From IMG/VR virus record IMGVR_UViG_3300027861_002706, positions 53,602 to 117,601 of that record: a DNA stretch of 64,000 bases, one strand, 5' to 3'. Under the pieces are notes generated by a model that searched no databases, had not been told where the DNA came from, and worked only from the letters and a program-made list of their open reading frames with translations. How positions within the stretch are numbered: position 1 is the stretch's first letter; each line of letters starts with the position of its first letter. This stretch comes from a virus. Of this stretch, positions 21,097 through 29,289 are shown in pieces. Made by a program: the position numbers and the translations under genes.

Positions 21097-24000
21097 TTAG
21101 CTCCTTAGTATTTCTGATGCTATTCTAAAGTAATCGTCAAGTTCTTTTCTCGAAGTCATATCATAGTTGACTATATTTTCTAGCCCGGATCCGAGATCCT
21201 CGTTTATGTCGTAATCAGTTATACCTGATTGCATTAACTCTGCTTCCAACTGCTGTCTAGCTGCAGCATCTAGTCCAGATCTGGTATAAAAGTGATAGAT
21301 ATCTAGATCTGGTTCTGGGAATTCTGTTCTTAACCTATTTGCAGTTCTTGCAAACACCCCCGACCTGTGAGCATCATTAGAGACTGACCCCCAAACAGAA
21401 TCCATTGTTCTGATTCGAACAGCATTCATTGGAACATCTGGATGGAACCCAGCCCAATCTGCTCCTGGCATTCCATGTGCCATCATGCTTTGTGCAGCTC
21501 TGGCATCGGGGTGTCTTCTTATATTGCTATAGTCAAATGAAGTATCTCCTTGCTTTGCCCAGGCTGCCTGATATACCGGTTTTAAGTACTCAGGAACATA
21601 CTGCAATACTTCTTTACGTTTAGACGTAGTGAAGTCGAGGGACCTCATGAACAGCTGCTTTTCCCTTGTTGGCAAAGCGATTAGGGAGTCTCGCACAAAC
21701 TGCTTAGCCCCTAAAGAATAGTCCAGTGATGCTACTGTCCGTTTTTTAAGATCTATAAAGTGCGCTGCTACTTTATGTAGTCCTTCTACCTTCGCCTTTT
21801 TCTCTAGACGCCGTAGCTTTATGTATTCTAGTGAATCAAAATATTCATCCATTCTTCTTCTATCGGTGACATACTCGGGGACGTAGCCTCCAGCTAGCTG
21901 ACCAGTATTCATCGCCCGTATAGACGAACTACCCCCAAAGTGAATCGCTCCGGCAGTGGACATCACTATACGAGAGATGGGATTCGCACCCATGAGAACT
22001 CCGGTAGTGAACCCACCGATAGTTGCAGTAAACGGATCTGTTGCTTTGAGCTGCTCTGCCATTGGTCTTAGCATAGTAGTATATGGCTTAGTCCAATCAT
22101 ACTCATCTGTATCGTATACTTCTCTTTTAATATATGCGTCAAGCTCGTCTCTAACTGGCAGCATCTTGTTCGACAACATTGGACCGAGTATAGGTATTGT
22201 TATACCCAATCTAGCTACTATGTCATGCGAGAACACTTCCCATGCAGCACCAACTGCTTGCTCCGGAATAGTGTAATAGGCGTCTATGCCCTCTTGGTTT
22301 TCTTCATTGGTTTTTTGCTCGACTAGTCCGGAGAATTGTTCTCCTATCGAAGTAAATTTTCTAGAATATGTAGCGTACCTGTTTAACTTCTGCTTAACGC
22401 CTTCTTTTGTTTTTACTAACTTATCTGTCCAATATTCATCTACTGTTCCAGACTTAAGCATAGAGTCTACAAGTATACTGTAATGCTTATAGGATTCAGA
22501 ATGGGGAGCAACATCCGCTAACACCATGAATCTATCTACAGCGTCATATATCCCAGGAGATCCACTATGCAGTCTAAAGGCAATTTCTTTAGCTGTGCCA
22601 GGCAACCTTAGTTCGCCATGGGGTATCTTTGAGTATGGGTCACCCGTACTGAAATCTATGTGGTAGTTTGTGTCTCCCGGGAAAACCCCCATTGCTGTAT
22701 TCCCAGTAAAGCTGGATCTGGATCCAGGTAACCAGGATGGCATCGTATTAGGAATAGTATTTGTAGCTTGTCGCTGTGCTTGAAGATAATCAGACATGAC
22801 AAATCTACGAAGAAGCTCAGTGTGCCCCATCAGGCCACCAACGCTTTCATCATAGAAAGCTCTAGTCGTAGAATTCATAAACCCAGCATCTGCTAGCTGA
22901 GGCGCAGATGGATTAGTGGACTTAAATGGCATGTCCCATAGTCCGAATTTATAGATACCAGAAAGCTCACTCATATGAGCGATGCTAGTAGACAAAGTCG
23001 CGCTCTTTTTAGCAGGAGATAATTCCGCCCTTGCGGGATACGGATCCATTCCCATCTCTACTACTGACTCACCTGGAGTTTGGTATGCTCTTAACCCAGT
23101 TGCGTTACCTCCCGGTACGCCCATGCTTCCTATGGTCCTATTCGATAATTTTTCTATAGAAAACGCAGTAGGGTAGGGTCTATCAAATCTATGTTTCTCT
23201 GCTAGATATTCATCTCCGGTAGGATCGAACATAGCTCCGACTAGAGGCATGTGCTCTAGAAGAGATCCAACGGCAGGAATATCAGTCAGTGGGTTTAATA
23301 TATTTCCCGCAAGCTCTGGTACTCTAAACAGATTGCTTGGGGTCGGTAGAAAACTTACGCTTCTAAAATATTCTGCCTGGGAGCCATATAGTGTATCGGT
23401 ATACTTGTACTCAGATCGCATCCTGGCAAACATGCCAGGAGCAAAATAACTTATTTTTCCACCACTAAAAGGTTGCTTACCAAGCATCCAATATCTACCG
23501 GACCTCATAGGAACCGGTTGCTCACCAGATAATATATCTCTAGTTTCCTTAGGGGTTTCTGTTATGCCTGGGAACGGAAGTTCTCCGATAGCTGCAGATA
23601 TTCCTCCGGCTATGAGTAGGCCACTTTTGTTTGGTAGCATTTTTAGCGCGATTGCAAACGGTGCTATTGTCCGTATAAAATCTGAGGCTGAACTTTCCAC
23701 AGATCCTGGCATCAAGTCTTCCATATATCTCGCTGCAGGAGATACACCAGTAAACTCTCTCAAGAACTGTGCAGAGATTTTAGCTACACTATAGGCATCT
23801 AACAGTAAGTTAGAGGCCTTGTACCCACCAGTAGGAATACCAGATAAATAATCTGCATATTTTACCCCCTCTAGAGCTAAAGCTCCTCCCGCTGCCATAC
23901 CAAATATTTTTGCCGTGTTTCCTACAAAGCCAAACATTCCTGGAGTAGCTCTGAAGCCAAGACCTGTAGTCGCTCCAATCAAGTCATTGAGCCTAGTAGT

Positions 24001-25719
24001 CATAAAGTTAGCTACATCTGCTAGCCTACTAGAGATGTCGGACTTGAATGCGAATGAATCTAGGGGGCGAGTTTGTCTTCTCTCGAATCCACCAACTGGT
24101 CCGGCAGATACATTCTCGATGGCAGTAGCAGGGCGTACGCCGTAATCAGATTGGCTAACACCCTTTACTGGCTTGACTACTTTCTTGAGTATTCCACTTC
24201 TTTGTTCTCTCTGCACATACTCAATAGAAGTTTCATCTCCTAATGCAGCAAGTACATCTCGCTTAGTCTCCTCGAAGTATCCACGATCCCTGGGGTCTGG
24301 CCTAGATTGCCTCTGTACTCTCTGCCTAGATTGATCAATTAAGTCTAACTTAGATCCATCAACCTCAGAAGTTCCAGTCCTTCTTGCTACTTCTTTCGCC
24401 GTCTCATCTATTCGAGTAGTTTCTTTTACTACAGGTGTTCCCTTAGTCCTCCTTTTAACAAGATCGGTTGTAGCTCTTTTAAGGAAAGACTCTTGTGTCG
24501 CATACTTCCTTCCTATTCCTATGTCGTCTAATAGCGCATTAAACCATTTTAGTACAGGATTCCTAGATGTAGATTCTATTTCCTCAGAGGACATTCGAGT
24601 CTGGCTTTTAAGTTGCCCCCTGCTGGCAAGTACTGCTTCACCTATCTTGTTCTTTCCGCTTGCTCTATATCCGGAATCAACAAATTCAAGCTTAGCAGCA
24701 GTACTACCGTCTCCTCTGGGGGCTATTTTGAATAAGTCTTCACCTATTACGAGCCTGTGTGCAGCAGGATCAGATACCTCAGGCGCACGAACTATTGCGG
24801 AAGCTTCACCTTTACCGAAGAGGTGCCTAATGGGCCCAGCAAAAATATCACTAACACGCAGATTCGCAAACGGTAACTGAATTTCATCTGTCAGTCTTTT
24901 TAGTATACCACCGACATGTTGGCCACTTAATATTCTTGTGTCTATGACCTTTTTTGTAGCTGTATCTAAGAATATTCTTTCATCTATTCTTTGATCACCC
25001 GCAAGCAATCCCCATCTTTTCGCATCCACTAAGCCATCTATCTGATCTTTACCAAACAGATCAACAATTTGTTTATGCTGGATACTGTCTGTAGACATAG
25101 CGATAAGTTTATCGACGGTAAGATCTTCTACGCCTTCAGCTGAATTAAACTGTCGGGTATACCTTTCTCTAATCGACTCACGCATTCTAGTGACAATATC
25201 TTGGGCGTCCTGAGATATTGATCTTGTTCCTTCAACACCGCTAAAGAACGTGCCATGAATGTCTGCCTGATGCAATGTATCAAGATTTCTCTTCGTATCT
25301 TCTAGTATTTGAAGATGTGATATTAGAGGTGTACCTTCGGCTGTCATCCTGAGATTGGCAGCCGCTGCTTCATCAATCTTACCGGACAATCCTCCGGCGG
25401 TAGCAGCAATATTTAGATAAGTTTTAGATGCCGCCCGCTGGCCCCTATTAAGCATACTGGTGAGCTTACCAGCCACCTCCATACCTAGGTTGCCTAACGG
25501 TCTTTTAGATATTAAATTTACTGCTGCACCAATTAATGCTATCTTTGATATATTGCTAGAAAGCGCATAGTTCTCTCTTAGTATACGCTCTTCGTTAAAG
25601 GCGGGCTCGTCATCTCTAGATGATGCAATTCTATCTCTAAGCCGCTCAGGATCTTGGATAAGATCCCTATGGAAACTATAATCTCTAGGTAGGTTGGACT
25701 TATTTCTTTCTGATGGCAT
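21097..25719 (-). CDS. Giant virion protein at tape-measure position (1540 aa)
   Basis: By gene order (sheath, tubes, two chaperone-position genes, then this) it occupies the tape-measure site. The N-terminal 500 residues are helical and charged. Hydrophobic Gly/Ala-rich stretches occur near residues 55-85, 600-625 (KIFGMAAGGALALEG) and 690-710 (LLIAGGISAAIGEL), compatible with membrane insertion during ejection. The region with GRYWMLGKQPF and SEYKYTDTLYGSQAEY (about 745-790) is aromatic-rich and looks conserved, but I cannot name it. The C-terminus is acidic (NEDLGSGLENIVNYD). It starts four bases before the stop-adjacent neighbour and ends one base before the next giant gene. Tape measure or internal ejection protein; role inferred. 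Confidence 0.6.
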   Translation of the reverse strand: MPSERNKSNLPRDYSFHRDLIQDPERLRDRIASSRDDEPAFNEERILRENYALSSNISKIALIGAAVNLISKRPLGNLGMEVAGKLTSMLNRGQRAASKTYLNIAATAGGLSGKIDEAAAANLRMTAEGTPLISHLQILEDTKRNLDTLHQADIHGTFFSGVEGTRSISQDAQDIVTRMRESIRERYTRQFNSAEGVEDLTVDKLIAMSTDSIQHKQIVDLFGKDQIDGLVDAKRWGLLAGDQRIDERIFLDTATKKVIDTRILSGQHVGGILKRLTDEIQLPFANLRVSDIFAGPIRHLFGKGEASAIVRAPEVSDPAAHRLVIGEDLFKIAPRGDGSTAAKLEFVDSGYRASGKNKIGEAVLASRGQLKSQTRMSSEEIESTSRNPVLKWFNALLDDIGIGRKYATQESFLKRATTDLVKRRTKGTPVVKETTRIDETAKEVARRTGTSEVDGSKLDLIDQSRQRVQRQSRPDPRDRGYFEETKRDVLAALGDETSIEYVQREQRSGILKKVVKPVKGVSQSDYGVRPATAIENVSAGPVGGFERRQTRPLDSFAFKSDISSRLADVANFMTTRLNDLIGATTGLGFRATPGMFGFVGNTAKIFGMAAGGALALEGVKYADYLSGIPTGGYKASNLLLDAYSVAKISAQFLREFTGVSPAARYMEDLMPGSVESSASDFIRTIAPFAIALKMLPNKSGLLIAGGISAAIGELPFPGITETPKETRDILSGEQPVPMRSGRYWMLGKQPFSGGKISYFAPGMFARMRSEYKYTDTLYGSQAEYFRSVSFLPTPSNLFRVPELAGNILNPLTDIPAVGSLLEHMPLVGAMFDPTGDEYLAEKHRFDRPYPTAFSIEKLSNRTIGSMGVPGGNATGLRAYQTPGESVVEMGMDPYPARAELSPAKKSATLSTSIAHMSELSGIYKFGLWDMPFKSTNPSAPQLADAGFMNSTTRAFYDESVGGLMGHTELLRRFVMSDYLQAQRQATNTIPNTMPSWLPGSRSSFTGNTAMGVFPGDTNYHIDFSTGDPYSKIPHGELRLPGTAKEIAFRLHSGSPGIYDAVDRFMVLADVAPHSESYKHYSILVDSMLKSGTVDEYWTDKLVKTKEGVKQKLNRYATYSRKFTSIGEQFSGLVEQKTNEENQEGIDAYYTIPEQAVGAAWEVFSHDIVARLGITIPILGPMLSNKMLPVRDELDAYIKREVYDTDEYDWTKPYTTMLRPMAEQLKATDPFTATIGGFTTGVLMGANPISRIVMSTAGAIHFGGSSSIRAMNTGQLAGGYVPEYVTDRRRMDEYFDSLEYIKLRRLEKKAKVEGLHKVAAHFIDLKKRTVASLDYSLGAKQFVRDSLIALPTREKQLFMRSLDFTTSKRKEVLQYVPEYLKPVYQAAWAKQGDTSFDYSNIRRHPDARAAQSMMAHGMPGADWAGFHPDVPMNAVRIRTMDSVWGSVSNDAHRSGVFARTANRLRTEFPEPDLDIYHFYTRSGLDAAARQQLEAELMQSGITDYDINEDLGSGLENIVNYDMTSRKELDDYFRIASEILRS

Positions 25720-25722
25720 TGT

Positions 25723-26397
25723 CTACTCCGTAGATTGTGCTGAATTCCAACCTTCAGGGGATTGCGGTACTCGGTAGGAATCCGGCATCATTTTGCCCGG
25801 TAACCCCCTATGCATCTGCTTTTTCTGTTTTCTTACTTCTTTAGCAACTTGTTTTTGAGCATACTCTTCATCTAGAAACATTCTTAAATCTATCGGCTGT
25901 TCTAATGAAGTTTCTGCAATCGCAAAAAGCTTAGTCAATTCGGCTAATGTCATGTCCTCTAGCTCACATGGTTTAATCGCATGAAAATGCCGGGTTATGA
26001 CAGTCATCATCACTGAATCTAACGAGTTAATTGCTACTCTAGCCTCATTGAAATAGTCCGCTATCCCCTCATTGGAGCTAAATCCAGATATATCTATTAT
26101 ACATTTACTTAGCATCTCAAAACACATACATGGTAAATCGTATAGCGGATTCTTATCTATATTAATCCAGTTAAATTCTGGCCAGATTATACAAGATTGC
26201 AGTATCTGCTCTGTAGGATCACATCCTAAATCGATGTCTTGCTGCAGAAATAAAAACTCCTGGCGAGTCATAGGTCTAATCAATATATTAGACACCTTAG
26301 ACTCGCCAGGCTGACCAGAGAGATCAATTAGGAAGATTTCTTTGCAGGCTCTCCTTAGCCTAGGTATCTCTTCTTTAAGTCGTGGATCGAGAAACAC
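25723..26397 (-). CDS. Tail assembly chaperone-position protein (224 aa)
   Basis: A soluble, mostly helical protein. Features: an N-terminal RLRRACKEIFLIDLSGQPG, a middle with several Cys residues (CIIWPEFNWINIDKN, CMCFEMLSKCIID), and a basic C-terminal tail (KEVRKQKKQMHRG). It lies three bases after the 159-aa gene and just upstream of the first giant gene, the place normally held by the pair of tail assembly chaperones (gpG/gpGT-like) or by gp26-28-type baseplate proteins. The two genes have separate starts (TAGGATG junction) and I found no clear slippery heptamer, so a programmed frameshift is not supported. Confidence 0.55.
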   Translation of the reverse strand: MFLDPRLKEEIPRLRRACKEIFLIDLSGQPGESKVSNILIRPMTRQEFLFLQQDIDLGCDPTEQILQSCIIWPEFNWINIDKNPLYDLPCMCFEMLSKCIIDISGFSSNEGIADYFNEARVAINSLDSVMMTVITRHFHAIKPCELEDMTLAELTKLFAIAETSLEQPIDLRMFLDEEYAQKQVAKEVRKQKKQMHRGLPGKMMPDSYRVPQSPEGWNSAQSTE

Positions 26398-26400
26398 ATC

Positions 26401-26880
26401 CTAAACCTTAATTGGAGTAGGTGCACTTTGGTATCCTGAAATCGCAAGAATGGAATCATGAAGCGTAGTAGCTACACCTGAGGCCTTGCTCCTTAATTCA
26501 TCTAGTCCTAGCGGAGGATGAACAGTGCCCTGGGCAGCAATAGCTTCTTCACTCATCATGTTGAGTGTAGCTCTAACTCCTTCAGGATTCGCAGAATCTG
26601 CAGAAGCTTCAACTTCTTTAGCCATGGCCTCTGCCTGTGTTTGGACCAAGTTACGGTACTCTCGGCGGTTTAAGCTTCTAATGATGAACCATTCATCAGC
26701 ACAATTAACAACATTGACATTGCTGAATTGTTTTTTGGCGGCTTGGATGATCGAGATAAACTCTTCATCCCATTCAAGCTCCTTAGCTTGCTGCCACGTA
26801 ATCTCTAACCCTGGAATTTTGTCTTCCATATTTTTGAGCTTGGGTTCAGCCTTACTCTTTTTCTCTACTACAGTTTCCAA
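26401..26880 (-). CDS. Tail assembly chaperone-position protein (159 aa)
   Basis: A small acidic-to-neutral helical protein: Lys/Glu-rich N-terminus (VEKKSKAEPKLKNMEDKIPG), a central WDEEFISIIQAAKKQF, then EWFIIRSLNRREYRNLVQTQAEAM, a pattern of the type 'x-W-x-x-R-x-L-x-R-x-E-Y' often seen in phage tail chaperones that bind the tape measure. It lies between the third tube-like gene (14 bases away) and the 224-aa gene (3 bases). I assign a chaperone role by position and general composition only. The protein has no membrane segment and no signal peptide. Confidence 0.55.
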   Translation of the reverse strand: METVVEKKSKAEPKLKNMEDKIPGLEITWQQAKELEWDEEFISIIQAAKKQFSNVNVVNCADEWFIIRSLNRREYRNLVQTQAEAMAKEVEASADSANPEGVRATLNMMSEEAIAAQGTVHPPLGLDELRSKASGVATTLHDSILAISGYQSAPTPIKV

Positions 26881-26894
26881 TGTCTCTCCTTAAT

Positions 26895-27695
26895 CTAACC
26901 ACCTGAGACACTATTGCTCAGTGTGTTATTTGCTTGATGGCCATCAGCCATTCTACGTGCTGGAGCATTCCTTTCAACTATTTCTTTTGCGAAAAAGCTA
27001 TAAATCTCATAAATAGGAGATCCAGAAGAAGATACATCTCCACCACCAGTGGCTGAAGCAGATATTACTTGAGATTGACCAACTATATACGCATCTTTTA
27101 TAATAGTTTCTATATGATCTTCAGACGTTATACTACCATATGCTACGAGTATATCAAATGTACGTTTTTGTTTATATGCTTCGTTAGTTGATCTTCTAAG
27201 GTATTCAACAGCCGCCATTGCTTCGGGGGTTCTAGATAAAGCTCCGGAACTGAAGTTACCAAGCATACTGCGTAGAGAATTTAATCGCGATCTAGAACTG
27301 CCTGGTCTGTTATCTGCATCAAAACCCTTTAGTATGTCATCCCCATAATCTTTGGCAGCTATTTGAGCTAGCCATTTTACTCTTTCAGTAGAATCTTTAG
27401 AAAAGAATTCTTCCGCATCATTAACTGCTTGTCTATGCTCCTTAAGATCTGTTTGGCCTTGTTTAGTGAACTCTGCTATTGCAGTGGCTAGATATCCTGG
27501 ATGTCTATAATTTATGACTAACCTCCCCGTAATTATCTTTCTGCCATTACTAACTGCAGAGAAGGTATCATCAGCCCATCCATATAGTGGAGTCTTGGAA
27601 TCCCTTGCATCCCAGTCAACTCTAAATGCATCGGATAGCCTATACCCTCCGATATAGATACCGACGTTACATGGAGTGTAGTATCTATCTGGCAT
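26895..27695 (-). CDS. Third tail tube-like paralogue (266 aa)
   Basis: The N-terminal half shares the tube-fold pattern of the two genes upstream: PLYGWADDTFSAVSNGRKIITGRLVINY aligns with the PLYTMGSANPRSFSRGKRG...GSLIF stretch of the 223-aa tube protein (charged turn, Gly-Arg/Lys, then two strands). The C-terminal half has a helical insertion (about residues 85-185) and a Gly/Ser-rich tail, so it is more divergent and may be a tube initiator, terminator or distal-tail adaptor. The ribosome site AAAGGA lies 9 bases before ATG 27695. The 69-base gap upstream contains most of the 45-bp duplicated sequence. Confidence 0.55.
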   Translation of the reverse strand: MPDRYYTPCNVGIYIGGYRLSDAFRVDWDARDSKTPLYGWADDTFSAVSNGRKIITGRLVINYRHPGYLATAIAEFTKQGQTDLKEHRQAVNDAEEFFSKDSTERVKWLAQIAAKDYGDDILKGFDADNRPGSSRSRLNSLRSMLGNFSSGALSRTPEAMAAVEYLRRSTNEAYKQKRTFDILVAYGSITSEDHIETIIKDAYIVGQSQVISASATGGGDVSSSGSPIYEIYSFFAKEIVERNAPARRMADGHQANNTLSNSVSGG

Positions 27696-27737
27696 TTAAT
27701 AGAATCCTTTAAGCATAATTGTTCCCGCCGTATCTAG

Positions 27738-27782
27738 CCCCACGTGCACTTCTGATTTCGTGCTTTAATAATTCGTTAGTCT
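27738..27782. repeat. 45-bp direct repeat, copy at the end of the tube-like gene
   Basis: The second exact copy, in the same orientation about 8 kb away. It provides the last codons and stop of the 262-aa tube-like gene and most of the 69-base gap after it, and is read in another frame from the copy at 19778-19822. Confidence 0.9.
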
Positions 27783-28553
27783 TCCCTGAAATCTAAGATT
27801 CGTCTCTAGCCAGGCTGGATCATACCCCTTCTCAAACAACGATGCAATATCGGTGTCATTCTCCTGACCATAAAATTTCATTATCTCTTTTCTTAATCTG
27901 TCTTTATCGCTTTCCCAGCCTGCGGCAGATAATGGGAAATACTGCTCAGCTACATATGTGTAAGTAGACTCTGTATATATATCGTCTATAGAGAAAGTGG
28001 TGCCGAAATTAGTCAGTGTAATATTATGTAAAATCGCACTTGATGTACCTCCAAGTTCATTGGAGGCCTGAAACACCATACTAAATTTAGGTATCTGATC
28101 AACAAATATAGTAGGCTCTCTTATCGGTTCTCCATCCGAATAAGACTTAGAAAGCATGTTAACAAATGCATCTCTGAGGCCTGCCGTAAATACCATTGAT
28201 CCAGCTATAGTCCTAGACCCACGAGCATAAGCAACAGGATTTGTTTCTCCTAATCTCCTGACCGGCATAACGCTTCTAGCAGATGAGACTGTGACAGTCT
28301 GTAGCTTATTCTCAATTTCTGAAAATCCTGGATCATCCGTAGTTTCATTATGAAGAGCTGGAATAGTTATTAAGCATAGAATATCAGACCCAGCATAAGA
28401 CAGAACATCTCTTTGGACAACTGGAGCTGTCCCCATCAAATCTACATTTGATGCAGCCTGAGCTAAGCGCTTTACACGCTTAGCTTCATCTACTTGAATC
28501 TTCTCATGTTGAGAAATTGCATATGCACGCATGTTACTTAAAATATCAGTCAT
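27765..28553 (-). CDS. Second tail tube-like paralogue (262 aa), C-terminus altered by a duplication
   Basis: A paralogue of the tube protein upstream: both contain an ARGSRTIAGSMVF / SRGKRGIAGSLIF motif and a late segment with SNELGG / ANEYGH followed by NFGTTFSIDDIYTE / NAGSGMSIDDITTD. It has an extra N-terminal region with a charged helix (ISQHEKIQVDEAKRVKRLAQ). The tube protein ends with NLRFNVPIANKDNPTG; here NLRFQGR is followed by LTNY and a stop. LTNY and the stop are encoded by the 45-bp sequence that is identical to part of the 1885-aa gene, so the C-terminus seems to have been replaced. Probably a second tube or tube-completion protein. Confidence 0.65.
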   Translation of the reverse strand: MTDILSNMRAYAISQHEKIQVDEAKRVKRLAQAASNVDLMGTAPVVQRDVLSYAGSDILCLITIPALHNETTDDPGFSEIENKLQTVTVSSARSVMPVRRLGETNPVAYARGSRTIAGSMVFTAGLRDAFVNMLSKSYSDGEPIREPTIFVDQIPKFSMVFQASNELGGTSSAILHNITLTNFGTTFSIDDIYTESTYTYVAEQYFPLSAAGWESDKDRLRKEIMKFYGQENDTDIASLFEKGYDPAWLETNLRFQGRLTNY

Positions 28554-28565
28554 GGCTAAGAATTA

Positions 28566-28594
28566 GGGAGAGGTCGGATTAACCAACCTCTCCC
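28566..28594 (-). other. GC-rich hairpin between tube and tube-like genes
   Basis: A 12-bp stem with one G-U pair (28566-28577 and 28583-28594) and a 5-base loop (ATTAA), followed on the minus strand by TAATTCTTAG. It sits in the 64-base gap after the tail tube gene. Like the hairpin after the capsid gene, it lacks a U-tract and may serve to stabilise or limit read-through. Confidence 0.65.
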
Positions 28595-28617
28595 CCACCT
28601 CTCAATTCTAAAGCTAG

Positions 28618-29289
28618 TTAACCAGTAGGATTATCTTTATTTGCAATCGGTACATTGAACCGAAGATTGGCCTGGGCGTTCCAAGGTTCGACTTCCGTAG
28701 CAACGAAGGTACAGCTTTCGTCTGTAGTAATATCGTCGATAGACATACCACTACCAGCGTTCATTATCTCAACATTTTTAATCTGCATCCTGCATACATG
28801 TCCATATTCGTTAGCAGCAGATATGGTAATGTTGAACGGCGGTAATTGGTCATGATATGTCGCGCCAACAGATTCTAATCCTAGGAATTCCCTGAGGGCA
28901 ACTACATCATTAGGATTATTTCCTGTTGTTGATCCGAGCACCGGGTCTGTTATGTTAGCTGTACCAACCCGAGATTGAGAACCCATTTGGGATTTAGTCA
29001 GCTCAGTCTTCTTCATTATGACTCTAGACTCACCAGTTATATCTTGCCGAGAAACATCGAGCAAAGCCGACCTATCAAAGACCAAGAAGATTAGCGATCC
29101 TGCGATACCTCGCTTGCCCCTAGAGAAGGAGCGCGGGTTTGCGGATCCCATTGTGTAAAGCGGCGCTTTCTCCCTTGTAACCGTGTAAGAGACTCCTTGA
29201 ACCTCTCCTACGGTCACATTTCCGAATGTGACAATCATGTCAACACCGCTAAATGAATTGTATGTTTGTGTTACTGCTGATCCTGGCAT
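28618..29289 (-). CDS. Tail tube protein (223 aa)
   Basis: The likely major tube protein. The order sheath-then-tube and the size (about 220 residues) fit. The beta-barrel pattern MIVTFGNVTVGEVQGVSYTVTREKAPLYTM is typical of contractile-phage tubes, as is PPFNITISAANEYG with NAGSGMSIDDITT. Its start overlaps the sheath stop region by one base (29289), so both are coupled. It is followed by a strong GC hairpin (28566-28594) in the gap before the next gene, which could stabilise or shape the level of the tube mRNA. Tube assignment rests on order, length and pattern. Confidence 0.75.
   Translation of the reverse strand: MPGSAVTQTYNSFSGVDMIVTFGNVTVGEVQGVSYTVTREKAPLYTMGSANPRSFSRGKRGIAGSLIFLVFDRSALLDVSRQDITGESRVIMKKTELTKSQMGSQSRVGTANITDPVLGSTTGNNPNDVVALREFLGLESVGATYHDQLPPFNITISAANEYGHVCRMQIKNVEIMNAGSGMSIDDITTDESCTFVATEVEPWNAQANLRFNVPIANKDNPTG

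Noticed and set aside
26380-26420. Possible programmed frameshift joining the two chaperone-position genes
   Set aside because: The genes are separated by a stop and their own ATG (TAGGATG), and I found no clear slippery heptamer there.
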